Positions 55,988-64,000 of a stretch of 64,000 bases of DNA are shown in pieces. The position numbers and the translations under genes were made by a program. The notes beneath the pieces were generated by a model that was given only the letters and a program-made list of their open reading frames with translations, ran no database searches and was not told the origin of the DNA. Source of the DNA: Pseudomonadota bacterium (GTDB lineage: Bacteria; Desulfobacterota; Binatia; Binatales; Binataceae); contig JAJPIF010000024.1 of NCBI GenBank assembly GCA_021324885.1, positions 62,001 through 126,000 on the forward strand. Reading direction: 5' to 3'. Numbering within the stretch: the first letter of the stretch is position 1; each line of letters begins with the position of its first letter.

Positions 55988-58690
55988 ATGAGTACTCATC
56001 TCTGCGCTGGGCGACAATGGGCTTCAGCCATCTTTATCGTACTTTGCTATCAGCTCCTCCTGCCATCACGGGCCCTTGCCGTGCCGGTAGCGCAAATCGC
56101 ATTCGGAGAAACAGGTCTCACAGCCATAGAGTACCAAGGTACCAACTACCTGAAACTTTCTCAATGTATTGTCAACTCCATCAAATTTGACTCCAGCTCG
56201 GAAATTCCGAGTCTGACTGTACTGTACACTTCAATTGATGCTGCTCAGATGTCCATGACGCGCGGATATTCGTGGGGAGCTATCAAATGCGCGTACAGCA
56301 CAATTGGCGCGCAATTGTTCGCAACTGTCTCGATTACCAACGACGCTGCCTATAACATTGTTAGCATCACAATCTCCTTGTTCGACTTGATTGCGCCGTC
56401 CACTGCAGCGACGATTGGCGGCTCACTTACCGAGACCAAGGCGAATCTCGAAGGACCCGAGATAAAAACGCTGATTTATGGGCCAAACCGGATCTTGATT
56501 GCCTGCGAACAACCTCGACAAATGGCGCCCATTGTACTCCAGACCGCGGACCCCGCGGGGGATGTGAATGTATCCCTCAGCACCTCTATGTCTTACGTTT
56601 TGCCCGCGCAAACCCTGACTGCCGTCGGCCATGACTCTGTGAGCAGCTCGGGCACAAGGTACCTGACGGCAAGCAACACCGTCCTTTCACGAACTACAGA
56701 TACTTATGTGCTGTCTTTTTCCTTTTCAGGTTCAGATAATTCGCTTTCGAGTATGATGTCGAACCTCTTTGACGCTACTCGCATCACATTTCCGCCTAAC
56801 CCCGAATCCTGGGCGGACCGCCGGCCAATCGCTGCGGTTTTTCTGGCAAGTCATGCAGCTGCCTCGGTAACTCCATACAATCCGCTAAATCCACGCTATT
56901 GGGTTGACGCGAACCCGTCAGTGGATATTTCATCACCAGCGGGGCTCAATTACTTTCAGACCCACCTGCTTGATCACGCTCGCAGAGCGGTTTCCACGAT
57001 GCAGGAAGTGAAGGCGCAAGGCGCGGTCGTATGGGACGTGGAAGGCCAGGAATTCAAACAACCCGTGAGTTACGTCGGCGACCCTCGGTACCTTTCGCCC
57101 GAAATGGAGACAATCGTGGATCGGTTTTTCGCCACGCTCACAGCGGCCAAGCTTCGCTGCGGAGTAACGATCAGGCCTTCCACTTTTTCCATTGACGCCT
57201 CTGGGGCGGCCTCGCAGGTTTTCCCCGCAACTGACAGCGAAGCGCTTGCCAACCTGGACGCCAAGATTCGTTATGCGCAGAGTCGATGGGGATGCACGAT
57301 GTTCTATATCGATTCTGACGGGGATACGAACTGGCCGATCGACTACACTATATTCCAGGAATTGGCGCTTGCGCATCCCGACGTCCTGCTTATTCCGGAA
57401 AACAAGACCCTGGCCGATTTCAGTTGGACGGCTCCGTACATTGACGCCCGTCTCCTTAGTCCCTCAGTCTATCCAATTTTTTCCGCTATTGCGCCCGACG
57501 AGGTTCTTCAATCCTATTGGGCCCGACAAATCTATGCGGACGCCTTTTCAGTGATCGCCTTGAGCGACGTCAATATGAGCGCTCTTTCTGAAACCGGTGT
57601 GCTTTGGCATCAGCTTTTCGATGCTGTCAAGGCAGGCGACATTTTGATGATTGATGACTGGCCGTCGCCACAGAACAAGGTCGTCAGCGCGATTTATGCG
57701 GCCGCCGCCGTGAGCGCGCCGAGCGCTCCGCGGATTTCCGGCATCCCGGACGCGATCGCGGCCGGCTCCAGCTTCCGCATAACCGGTAGCGGATTTACGC
57801 CGGGTTCCGTGGTTAACTTCTTCGTGTCCACCTCAACCGGACCGCTCAACGAGGGTCCCCTGATCCCGGGTTCGGCGACTTCGACACTGCTGACCGTGGA
57901 AGTGCCCGCCGGCGTCGCGCTTGGCCAGGGTTTTGTGGCGGTGCAGGTAGTCAACACTGATATGGGCTATGCGGCTTCCAACCTGGCCTACGCGCTGCTC
58001 CAGGGTTCCGCCGCGGCTGGTCTTCCCACCATCGAAAGCGTCAACGGTTTTCCACTGGCTCCAAGCAGCCGTGATCCGAATTTCGCGGCTGATAACGTCG
58101 AAACTTCAGTCACACCCGGGGACAGCGTGACGCTGGGCGGCACCGGCTTCGACACGGTCGACGGCGTGGCGGTCGACTTGTTCTGCGTTTGCCCTGGCGG
58201 TAAGGTCGGGCCCTTTTTCCTGAATCCGGGAAATCCTGGGCTTAGCCCTACCTCGCTCACGTTCACGATCCCTGCAATCGGACCGCAAGCTCCCACAATC
58301 GGGCCCGGCGCATTTGTAGTGAGTAATGCGGGTCCTTCGCATTCCTATACGGCTAAAAGCAACGCGGTAGCGGTGCCGATTGGGCCGGAAATTTCAGTCA
58401 GTTCAGTAACTCAGTCGTCCACCATCATTACCGTAAATGGGACCGGGTTTTCGGCTCGGACGGTGATCAATTTCTTCAATGCGCAGAGCTCAGGCGTAGT
58501 GAATTTGGGCGGAATAGGAGCCGCGGGCGTGCCGAAGATTGCGCTGACCCTGATCAGCGCAAATCAGCTTAGCTTCAGCAGGCCGTTCGGCGCCGTTCCC
58601 GGGCCATCATATGTCCAGGCAATGAATCCGCCTTTCGTGCCTTTTACCAGTTCCGGCATCGACCCCGGCGGCGCCTTCATGCTGAAATGA
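55988..58690 (+). CDS. Large secreted protein, TIM-barrel-like part plus TIG/IPT repeats
   Basis: A 900-residue exported protein (signal SAIFIVLCYQLLLPSRALA). Residues about 30-265 are beta-rich. About 270-560 carry acidic strand motifs like those of glycoside hydrolases (AVVWDVEGQEF, CTMFYIDSDGDTNWP, ILMIDDWPSP). From about 575 two or three TIG/IPT-like immunoglobulin repeats follow (APRISGIPDAIAAGSSFRITGSGFTPGSVVNFFV). The first two thirds are lower in GC than the neighbourhood, while the TIG part is GC-rich, suggesting a fusion. Possibly a carbohydrate-active surface enzyme; no catalytic pair is proven. Confidence 0.7.
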   Translation: MSTHLCAGRQWASAIFIVLCYQLLLPSRALAVPVAQIAFGETGLTAIEYQGTNYLKLSQCIVNSIKFDSSSEIPSLTVLYTSIDAAQMSMTRGYSWGAIKCAYSTIGAQLFATVSITNDAAYNIVSITISLFDLIAPSTAATIGGSLTETKANLEGPEIKTLIYGPNRILIACEQPRQMAPIVLQTADPAGDVNVSLSTSMSYVLPAQTLTAVGHDSVSSSGTRYLTASNTVLSRTTDTYVLSFSFSGSDNSLSSMMSNLFDATRITFPPNPESWADRRPIAAVFLASHAAASVTPYNPLNPRYWVDANPSVDISSPAGLNYFQTHLLDHARRAVSTMQEVKAQGAVVWDVEGQEFKQPVSYVGDPRYLSPEMETIVDRFFATLTAAKLRCGVTIRPSTFSIDASGAASQVFPATDSEALANLDAKIRYAQSRWGCTMFYIDSDGDTNWPIDYTIFQELALAHPDVLLIPENKTLADFSWTAPYIDARLLSPSVYPIFSAIAPDEVLQSYWARQIYADAFSVIALSDVNMSALSETGVLWHQLFDAVKAGDILMIDDWPSPQNKVVSAIYAAAAVSAPSAPRISGIPDAIAAGSSFRITGSGFTPGSVVNFFVSTSTGPLNEGPLIPGSATSTLLTVEVPAGVALGQGFVAVQVVNTDMGYAASNLAYALLQGSAAAGLPTIESVNGFPLAPSSRDPNFAADNVETSVTPGDSVTLGGTGFDTVDGVAVDLFCVCPGGKVGPFFLNPGNPGLSPTSLTFTIPAIGPQAPTIGPGAFVVSNAGPSHSYTAKSNAVAVPIGPEISVSSVTQSSTIITVNGTGFSARTVINFFNAQSSGVVNLGGIGAAGVPKIALTLISANQLSFSRPFGAVPGPSYVQAMNPPFVPFTSSGIDPGGAFMLK

Positions 58691-58727
58691 TTAACCTGTG
58701 TGGATGCGGTGGGACCGATTTGAAATG

Positions 58728-58804
58728 TGGTGGCGGTGGTAGGACTTGAACCTACGACTCCGCGGATATGAGCCGCGTGCTCTAACCAACTGAGCTACAC
58801 CGCC
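58728..58804 (-). tRNA. tRNA-Met (CAT)
   Basis: A complete cloverleaf on the minus strand: acceptor stem GGCGGTG with CACCGCC, D arm GCTC...GAGC, anticodon stem CGCGG/CCGCG with loop CTCATAT (anticodon CAT), and T arm GTAGG-TTCAAGT-CCTAC. A discriminator A is followed by an encoded CCA. The form fits elongator tRNA-Met; tRNA-Ile2 with lysidine cannot be ruled out from sequence alone. Confidence 0.93.
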
Positions 58805-58971
58805 ACTGGAGTTGACAGGATAACCGGGCGCGCAAACGGACGAAAGGGACCCAGCAGGGCGCGAAAAAAGAGGGGCTGCGCCTTTATCAGGATGCTGCGT
58901 TCGGCACCCTGGATAGAATCTGGCTGCTTTCCTTTGCTTCTCAGCCTCTGGGAGAGACTGGGGAGTGAGGG

Positions 58972-59007
58972 TAGCAGGTTGCGGAGAATCCTTTCCGCAA
59001 CCTGCTA
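58972..59007 (-). terminator. Strong 14-bp hairpin at the end of the phosphatase gene
   Basis: tagcaggttgcgga (58972-58985) and tccgcaacctgcta (58994-59007) are perfect complements around an 8-base loop. The right arm includes the phosphatase stop codon (59005-59007). There is no T-tract after it on the minus strand, so it is not a textbook intrinsic terminator; it may stop transcription or protect the mRNA 3' end. Confidence 0.5.
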
Positions 59008-59718
59008 ACGCAGCGACTTGATACGATAGCTGCTGACCTTTTTGCTGCCCCGATTTACCTGGAAGCAGCGGCCTTCAGTGAACTCCAGACAACTCAGCTT
59101 TCCGCCGTACACCAGGCCCGTATCCAGCCCGATCTTGTAGGGCAGGTCCACCAGCACGTCGCGCATCGGCGTATGGCCGAAAATAACAGTGTGGCCCAGC
59201 GCATGCGGATTGAGGATGAAATCGTGGCGAATCCACAACAGGTCCTCTGCCTCCTGCTCCTCCAGTGAACGTGCCGGATGAACGCCGGCATGGACGAACA
59301 GGAACGGCGGGCGCAGGTAGCTCGTTTCAAGACTTTGCAGGAACTCGAGGTGACTCGACGGCATCCGCTGGCGCGCCTGCTCGAGGTCTGCGTCCTCGAT
59401 GATGTCGTAGCTCTGCATGGTGGCGAAGCCGCCGTTGCACAGAAAAGATTCGCCGTAGTTTCCCTTCATCCCCAAAAAATCCAGCATCATGTCTTCATGG
59501 TTGCCCTTGAGAAAAACGGCGGTGGGATGGGCTTGCTTGAATTCTATCAGCAAATCGACCACGTCACGAGCCGACGGACCGCGGTCAACATAATCGCCCA
59601 TGAAAATCACGGTATCGGCGCTATCGGCGTCGATATGCCTGAGGATTGCGCTTAATTCGTCCGGACAGCCATGAATATCGCCGATTGCAAAGACGCGCCC
59701 GTTTTTGCCCGATGTCAT
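59005..59718 (-). CDS. PPP-family metallophosphatase (serine/threonine phosphatase-like)
   Basis: A 237-residue phosphoprotein- or nucleotide-phosphatase. The three metal motifs are clear: FAIGDIHGCPDEL, FMGDYVDRGPSARD and LKGNHEDMMLD. The later histidines are in FVHAGVHPAR and VIFGHTPMRD. It starts 3 bases after meaB ends, so it is co-transcribed with the B12-related GTPase. Either a protein phosphatase or an Ap4A-like hydrolase is possible. Confidence 0.9.
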   Translation of the reverse strand: MTSGKNGRVFAIGDIHGCPDELSAILRHIDADSADTVIFMGDYVDRGPSARDVVDLLIEFKQAHPTAVFLKGNHEDMMLDFLGMKGNYGESFLCNGGFATMQSYDIIEDADLEQARQRMPSSHLEFLQSLETSYLRPPFLFVHAGVHPARSLEEQEAEDLLWIRHDFILNPHALGHTVIFGHTPMRDVLVDLPYKIGLDTGLVYGGKLSCLEFTEGRCFQVNRGSKKVSSYRIKSLR

Positions 59719-59721
59719 TAC

Positions 59722-60714
59722 TTACGAGTCTACCACCGTTTTACTCAACAATGCACCCATCGCGGAGGCATCATCAAGCAGCATCCGCACCGCCGAATAT
59801 GGATTAAGCTTGCCCGCGCAAACCGATTCGACCAGCGCGTGCACGCGCTGGTCGTCCATTGCGTTTCTGGCCCGCTCCTCAAGTTGGCCGGTAAGAATCT
59901 CGATAAACTCGTGCACGCGATGCTGGCGTTCGGCTTGCGGATCCTTGTGCGCCCGCAGGTATTCCCAATGGCGGTCCAGTTGCGCCACCAGCGCATCGAG
60001 TCCGCGGTCGTTGGCCGCCTCGGTCAGCAGCACCGGCGGACGCCATCCGGCGTCGGCGCGCAGGTGAACATTGAGTTCCAGTTCGGCTTTGACCCGATCG
60101 GCACCGTCGCGGTCGGCCTTGTTGACCACGAAGATATCGGCGATTTCGTTGAGCCCCGCCTTCATAATCTGGATACCGTCGCCGCCTTCGGGCACCGTGA
60201 CGACGACCGTGGTATGAGCCAGATCCATGATGTCGAGTTCGGTCTGTCCGACCCCCGCGGTTTCGACGATGATAACGTCGAACTTGAATGCCTCCAGCAG
60301 GGTAACGATCTGGCGCGCCGCGCGGCTCAGACCACCGTGGCTGCCGCGGGTTGAGAGGCTGCGGATATAGACCCCGGGGTCACCGTAATGGTCGCCCATC
60401 CGGACCCGGTCGCCGAGCACGGCGCCACCTGAAAAGGGGCTGGAGGGGTCGATCGCCAATACGGCAACCTGCTGCTTGCGCGCACGCAATTTTTTGATCA
60501 GCCGGTCGATCAGTGTGGACTTACCGGCCCCGGGCGGACCGGTGATTCCGATGACGTGAGTATTGCCGACGCCGCTGTACAGCCGTTCCATCACGGTTGC
60601 GACATTGGCGCTGCGATTCTCCACCAGCGTGATCAACCGGGCCAAAGCCATCCGGTCGCCGGACGCAAAACGGCTGAGCAGTTGCTCGAGCCGGTCGTTG
60701 CCTGGATTGCTCAT
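59722..60714 (-). CDS. meaB: MeaB/ArgK-type G3E GTPase, B12 mutase chaperone
   Basis: A GTPase of the MeaB/ArgK family that protects and reactivates methylmalonyl-CoA-type mutases. The GTP-binding P-loop GITGPPGAGKSTLIDRL, switch VETAGVGQTELDIMDLA and base-recognition VVNKADRDGADRVK are intact. From ATG 60714 the length is 330 residues; an ATG at 60759 adds 15 more. It is a functional partner of the mutase at 10484-12454, although unlinked. Confidence 0.94.
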   Translation of the reverse strand: MSNPGNDRLEQLLSRFASGDRMALARLITLVENRSANVATVMERLYSGVGNTHVIGITGPPGAGKSTLIDRLIKKLRARKQQVAVLAIDPSSPFSGGAVLGDRVRMGDHYGDPGVYIRSLSTRGSHGGLSRAARQIVTLLEAFKFDVIIVETAGVGQTELDIMDLAHTTVVVTVPEGGDGIQIMKAGLNEIADIFVVNKADRDGADRVKAELELNVHLRADAGWRPPVLLTEAANDRGLDALVAQLDRHWEYLRAHKDPQAERQHRVHEFIEILTGQLEERARNAMDDQRVHALVESVCAGKLNPYSAVRMLLDDASAMGALLSKTVVDS

Positions 60715-60855
60715 CAGGCCACCAGAGTATCCGAATCGCCGGTTCAAGTGTACCGGCACAGCGCTGAGAGAAGCGGCGACTTAAGCTTGCGCCGCGCAGT
60801 GCAAGGACGGCCAACATTGTTTTTGCGGCCTTCGGGCCGTATTCTTTCTGCTGAG

Positions 60856-61287
60856 ATGAAACCGGCGCAGCTTTATGGCGATTGGCGGATCGTTGCCGGA
60901 ATAGTTCTGATTCTGCTCGGCATCGGAAACTGGCTGGTCGGCCGCAACGGCGTCGTTCAGTATCGCGGAATCGTCGTGCCGTCCTCCCCCAACGCAGACC
61001 TTTACCGTAATTTCGACGAGTTGGACGCGCGCACCGGCAACGCCGTACTGGCTCCGTTGACCCAGGACGAACGGACCCTGTCCTACGCCGCGGCGCAGAT
61101 GGACTTTTATCACGCCGTGTACATCACCGGTTGCATCCTGTTCGCGTTTGGCTTGATGATATCACTGGTGGCCTTTATCAGCGCTATTCGACGCGACACC
61201 AGCGAATCCCTGAAGAAAAGATCCCGCACCCGGATAGCAGACTTCGATGGTCACACGGTTGGAGTTACCGACGCCCGCCAAGATTAA
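60856..61287 (+). CDS. Small membrane protein of unknown function
   Basis: A 143-residue protein with two hydrophobic helices (RIVAGIVLILLGIGNWLVG and VYITGCILFAFGLMISLVAFISAI) and a charged tail. The start at ATG 60856 is divergent from meaB. Its end overlaps the ispE start by 41 bases, so the last residues may be translated through the ispE region. No family is recognised; a role in the membrane near an isoprenoid gene is only suggested by position. Confidence 0.6.
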   Translation: MKPAQLYGDWRIVAGIVLILLGIGNWLVGRNGVVQYRGIVVPSSPNADLYRNFDELDARTGNAVLAPLTQDERTLSYAAAQMDFYHAVYITGCILFAFGLMISLVAFISAIRRDTSESLKKRSRTRIADFDGHTVGVTDARQD

Positions 61288-62116
61288 CCTGTTTCTGCGC
61301 ATAACGGGACGCCGTGCTGACGGTTATCACGAACTCGATTCGCTCTTCCTTCCGGTCTCGCTGTACGATCGGGTCGCGCTGGAGGCTCAGGAGAGCGATG
61401 ACGCGGCTGTAACGCTGCGCTGCAACTGGCCCCATCTGCCGGTTGACGACCGCAACCTGGCGTTTCGGGCCGCCCGGCTGTTCCTGGAAGCAAGAAAACT
61501 GCGCTGGCGAGTGAAGATCGAGCTTCACAAGCAGATTCCGGACGGCGCGGGACTGGGCGGCGGTTCCAGCGATGCCGGCGCGGTGCTCCGGATGATGGCC
61601 AGGCTTGACGCAAGCGCGCCGCAATCGCTGGCGCCCATCGCATTGCAGCTGGGCGCCGACGTTCCCTTCTTCCTCGATCCGCGGCCGGCGCGAGTCGGCG
61701 GGATTGGCGAACAGATCAAGTATCTGGACGGAGACTGGGGCCTGCACATGGTGATCGGAGTGCCGGCGGTGACGGTACCGACGGGGGAAATCTACCAGCA
61801 TTTGGAGCCCGGCGATTGGAGCGGTCGCGGGCCGGCTATCTCGTCAACCTCCCGGGATGAGGCCGATTTACCGCCTGGCCTGCTGGTCAACGATCTGGAG
61901 CGGCCTGCGCTGTCGTTATATCCGCAGATTGCGGCAGTCAAACGGCTGCTGCGCGAAGTCGGTGCATCGGCGGTCTTGATGTCGGGCGGCGGTGGCGCGG
62001 TTTTTGGTCTGTTTGGGGGGTTGGACCAGGCTGCACAGGCGCGGGACAGGGCGGCGGCCGAAATGCCTGGGGCGAGTTTTTTCGCGGCTCGGGTGGTGCG
62101 CGAGACAGTGCTGTAA
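61247..62116 (+). CDS. ispE: 4-diphosphocytidyl-2-C-methyl-D-erythritol kinase
   Basis: Phosphorylates CDP-ME in the MEP pathway for isopentenyl diphosphate. The 289 residues open TPAKINLFLRITGRRADGYHELDSLFLPVSL. The GHMP ATP loop PDGAGLGGGSSDAGAVLRMM is intact, and the C-terminal motif LMSGGGGAVFGLF closes the site. It lies in the conserved order ispE, tRNA-Gln, prs, rplY seen in many bacteria. The product feeds ispA. Confidence 0.96.
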   Translation: MVTRLELPTPAKINLFLRITGRRADGYHELDSLFLPVSLYDRVALEAQESDDAAVTLRCNWPHLPVDDRNLAFRAARLFLEARKLRWRVKIELHKQIPDGAGLGGGSSDAGAVLRMMARLDASAPQSLAPIALQLGADVPFFLDPRPARVGGIGEQIKYLDGDWGLHMVIGVPAVTVPTGEIYQHLEPGDWSGRGPAISSTSRDEADLPPGLLVNDLERPALSLYPQIAAVKRLLREVGASAVLMSGGGGAVFGLFGGLDQAAQARDRAAAEMPGASFFAARVVRETVL

Positions 62117-62191
62117 CTCCCCTTTTTTTGGCGCTTTCGACGGACGTTAAACAGGTTTTGGCGCGCTGTTGATGTATGCTATAGAGCATAA

Positions 62192-62220
62192 TTGACAAGG
62201 ATTTAACCCGGCCTTAACAT
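62192..62220 (+). promoter_or_regulatory. Consensus-like sigma-70 promoter for tRNA-Gln and prs
   Basis: TTGACA (62192-62197) is a perfect -35 box and TAACAT (62215-62220) a good -10 box, with 17 bases between them. It is about 165 bases upstream of the tRNA-Gln gene, in an otherwise non-coding gap of 269 bases. Transcription would begin near 62228 and may cover the tRNA and prs. A closer weak -10-like TATGAT occurs at 62341. Confidence 0.6.
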
Positions 62221-62385
62221 CAGCGGCAATTCTCCTTCAGAGCTGGTTTGGGAAGCTGTTGGATTTTAGCCCGGATTGCGCACCCGCGGTCCGCACGGAG
62301 AACCGTCGCAATTAGAAAGGCCGGTCCAGACGCTTTTTGTTATGATGTGGGTGCGGCATCCTCGCAGGGGAAGCCCAGGTCGAGT

Positions 62386-62458
62386 TGGGCGGTCGCCAAG
62401 CTGGTAAGGCACCAGGCTTTGGACCTGGCATTCGAAGGTTCGAATCCTTCCCGCCCAG
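62386..62458 (+). tRNA. tRNA-Gln (TTG)
   Basis: Acceptor TGGGCGG pairs with CCGCCCA, D arm GCCA...AGGC-type, anticodon stem CCAGG/CCTGG with loop CTTTGGA (anticodon TTG), and T arm GAAGG-TTCGAAT-CCTTC. The discriminator base is G and CCA is not encoded (CCC follows). Located between ispE and prs, a common bacterial position. Confidence 0.93.
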
Positions 62459-62525
62459 CCCAAATTATCGTGCGGTGGAGTTTGGCGACCCGGCGTCAGC
62501 CGTGAAATGAGGTCAAGACAAATCG

Positions 62526-63485
62526 ATGCCTGAGCGGGCCAAAGATGAACTGAAGATTTTCACCGGCAACTCCAATACCGCGCTGGCGCGCGAAGTCTGC
62601 CAGGAACTGGGCGTGCGGCTGGGAAATGCCGAAGTCGGACGCTTCCCCGACGGCGAAGTGATGGTCGAGATTCGGGAAAACGTGCGCGGCGGCGACTGTT
62701 TCGTCATGCAGTCGATCTGCACCCCGCCCAACGATAACCTGATGGAATTGCTGCTGCTGATGGATGCGCTGCGCCGCGCGTCCGCCAAGCGCATCACCGC
62801 CGTCATCCCTTATTTCGGCTACGCCCGCCAGGACCGCAAAGTCGCTCCGCGGGTGCCAATCAGCGCCAAGCTGGTGGCGGATCTGATCACTACTGCCGGC
62901 GCCTCGCGGGTGATGACGGTCGACCTGCACGCCGGTCAGATCCAGGGCTTCTTCAATATCCCGGTGGATAATCTTTTCGCCATGCCGGTGTTGATTCCGT
63001 ACCTGCGCAAACGAATCGAGGGCAAGCGCGTGACGGTGGTCTCGCCTGACGCCGGCGGCGTGGAGCGGGCGCGCGCCTTTGCCGGACGGCTTAATGCCAG
63101 TCTGGCGATTATCGATAAACGGCGCCGCCGCGCCAGCGAAGTGGCCGAGATGCAACTGGTGGGCGACGTTGCCGACGCCACCGCGGTTCTGCTCGACGAC
63201 ATGATTGATACGGCCGGCACCGTCACCGAAGCGGCCAAAGTCGTAATCAAAGCGGGCGCGCTTGAAGTAATCGCCTGCGCCACTCATCCGATTTTGTCCG
63301 ATCCCGCCTGTGAACGGCTCAGCCGCAGTCAGGTCCAGGAGCTGATTACGACCAACACGGTGCCGTTGCGGCCCAAGGCGCTGGCGGAACTACGCAATAT
63401 CAAGGTGCTGTCGGTCGCCGAGTTGATCGCGGAAGCCTTGAACCGCGTGCACAACGAGGAGTCGGTCAGTTCGCTGTTCCTGTGA
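62526..63485 (+). CDS. prs: Ribose-phosphate pyrophosphokinase
   Basis: Makes PRPP from ribose 5-phosphate and ATP for nucleotide, histidine and NAD synthesis. The 319 residues have the usual N-terminal LKIFTGNSNTALAREVCQELG, the DLHAGQIQGFFNIPVDNLFA and PYFGYARQDRK catalytic blocks, and the PRPP loop LLDDMIDTAGT. Followed by the L25 gene after 77 bases. Confidence 0.97.
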   Translation: MPERAKDELKIFTGNSNTALAREVCQELGVRLGNAEVGRFPDGEVMVEIRENVRGGDCFVMQSICTPPNDNLMELLLLMDALRRASAKRITAVIPYFGYARQDRKVAPRVPISAKLVADLITTAGASRVMTVDLHAGQIQGFFNIPVDNLFAMPVLIPYLRKRIEGKRVTVVSPDAGGVERARAFAGRLNASLAIIDKRRRRASEVAEMQLVGDVADATAVLLDDMIDTAGTVTEAAKVVIKAGALEVIACATHPILSDPACERLSRSQVQELITTNTVPLRPKALAELRNIKVLSVAELIAEALNRVHNEESVSSLFL

Positions 63486-63562
63486 TCGTTGGGCAGCCGA
63501 TATCGCTTTTGCAACTGGCATCGCTTTCGCGCAACCGGCACAATTAGTACCAGGGTTAGCTG

Positions 63563-64000
63563 ATGGAAACACTTGATCTTGATTGTGAAAAACGCGAGCT
63601 GGGCACCAAGGGAAAAGTGCGGGCACTGCGCCGCATTGGCAAAATTCCAGCCGTGGTCTACGGACCCAGGCGCCAATCCACACCGATCGCGGTGGCCAGC
63701 CCGGGTTTGAAGGCGTCAGTTACCACCGACGCCAGCCAGCGTTTGCTCAAGCTCAGGGCGGCGGAACCCGATCTGGACGGCCGCCACGTGATTATCAAAG
63801 ACGTGCAGCGGGCGCCGATTACCGGCGACTTCCTTCATGCTGATCTTTACGAGGTCGATCTGACCGCAAAACTGCGGGTCAGCGTGCCGCTGCGGTTCCA
63901 GGGCAGAGCCAAAGGAATCGGCGAAGGCGGAATCCTGCAACCGCTGGTCCGCACGATTGAAGTCGAATGCCTGCCCACCGATATCCCGGAAGCGATTGAA
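63563..64000 (+). CDS. rplY: 50S ribosomal protein L25 (bL25/CTC type), truncated by window edge
   Basis: The visible 146 residues start METLDLDCEKRELGTKGKVRALRRIGKIPAVVYGP, the 5S rRNA-binding L25 domain, and continue into the TL5/CTC beta domain (FLHADLYEVDLTAKLRVSVPLRF). The protein runs off the window. Binds 5S rRNA; general-stress (Ctc) forms have the extra C-terminal domain. The order prs then rplY is a standard arrangement. Confidence 0.94.
   Translation, partial: METLDLDCEKRELGTKGKVRALRRIGKIPAVVYGPRRQSTPIAVASPGLKASVTTDASQRLLKLRAAEPDLDGRHVIIKDVQRAPITGDFLHADLYEVDLTAKLRVSVPLRFQGRAKGIGEGGILQPLVRTIEVECLPTDIPEAIE

Noticed and set aside
62341-62346. TATGAT as a -10 box nearer to tRNA-Gln
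   Set aside because: No acceptable -35 box at 16-18 bases upstream; the site at 62192 is better.

Overview
The window is 64 kb of GC-rich, densely coding bacterial chromosome. It contains no insertion sequence, integrase, prophage or CRISPR array that I can recognise. The gene mix is hopanoid HpnH, a methylmalonyl/ethylmalonyl-type mutase with MeaB, DUF1329, CaiB-type CoA-transferase, LLM-type oxidoreductase, VOC proteins and two amidohydrolase_2 enzymes. It suggests an uncultivated Deltaproteobacteria-related lineage such as Binatota. That is an inference from gene content; no rRNA gene is present to test it.

Layout. (1) 1-3310, minus: tetR > hpnH > ispA > Zn-dehydrogenase, a probable isoprenoid/hopanoid transcription unit. 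(2) 3311-6324: a non-coding stretch with hairpins, a secreted tandem-repeat protein, a CGNR zinc-finger gene broken by an in-frame TGA, and a Gfo/Idh oxidoreductase without a normal start codon. (3) 6395-9839, minus: mdh > sucC > sucD > ndk, a TCA-cycle operon. (4) 10033-15902, minus: fabF > fabH > ArsA-like ATPase > acyl-CoA mutase > secreted protein. (5) 16016-19439, plus: a small helical protein, transketolase and 6-phosphogluconolactonase. (6) 19481-26233: lipid and acyl-CoA accessory genes, including an LLM oxidoreductase broken by a one-base frameshift. (7) 26353-32935, plus: nadA with a promoter and overlapping palindrome, an NrtR-like regulator, a PCYCGC-motif protein, DedA, and a sigma-54 two-component pair. 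(8) 33016-40709: amidase, amidohydrolase, GST, methyltransferases, VOC, a cupredoxin-like protein and a small HTH protein. (9) 40996-45217, minus: queA > tgt > yajC > secD, with no secF beside it. (10) 45377-51551: dienelactone hydrolase, amidohydrolase, and divergent glgX/treZ. (11) 51588-55825: small accessory genes, a DUF2231 membrane protein ending in a heme c motif, and an N-terminally truncated sigma factor. (12) 55826-58690: a lower-GC segment encoding a 900-residue secreted TIG/IPT protein that looks mosaic. (13) 58728-64000: tRNA-Met, a phosphatase with meaB, ispE, tRNA-Gln, prs and the start of rplY.

How the genes work together. Central carbon metabolism (mdh/sucCD, tkt/pgl, glgX/treZ) sits beside fatty-acid and acyl-CoA handling (fabF/fabH, mutase plus MeaB, enoyl-CoA hydratase/isomerase, CoA-transferase) and isoprenoid supply (ispE, ispA, hpnH). 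The clearest regulatory inference is an NrtR-type NAD regulator whose catalytically degenerate Nudix box lies next to nadA, with a 17-bp near-perfect palindrome over the nadA promoter. The least explained items are the mosaic secreted protein beside the truncated sigma factor, the NPY-repeat secreted protein, and the purine/pyrimidine inverted repeats between genes.
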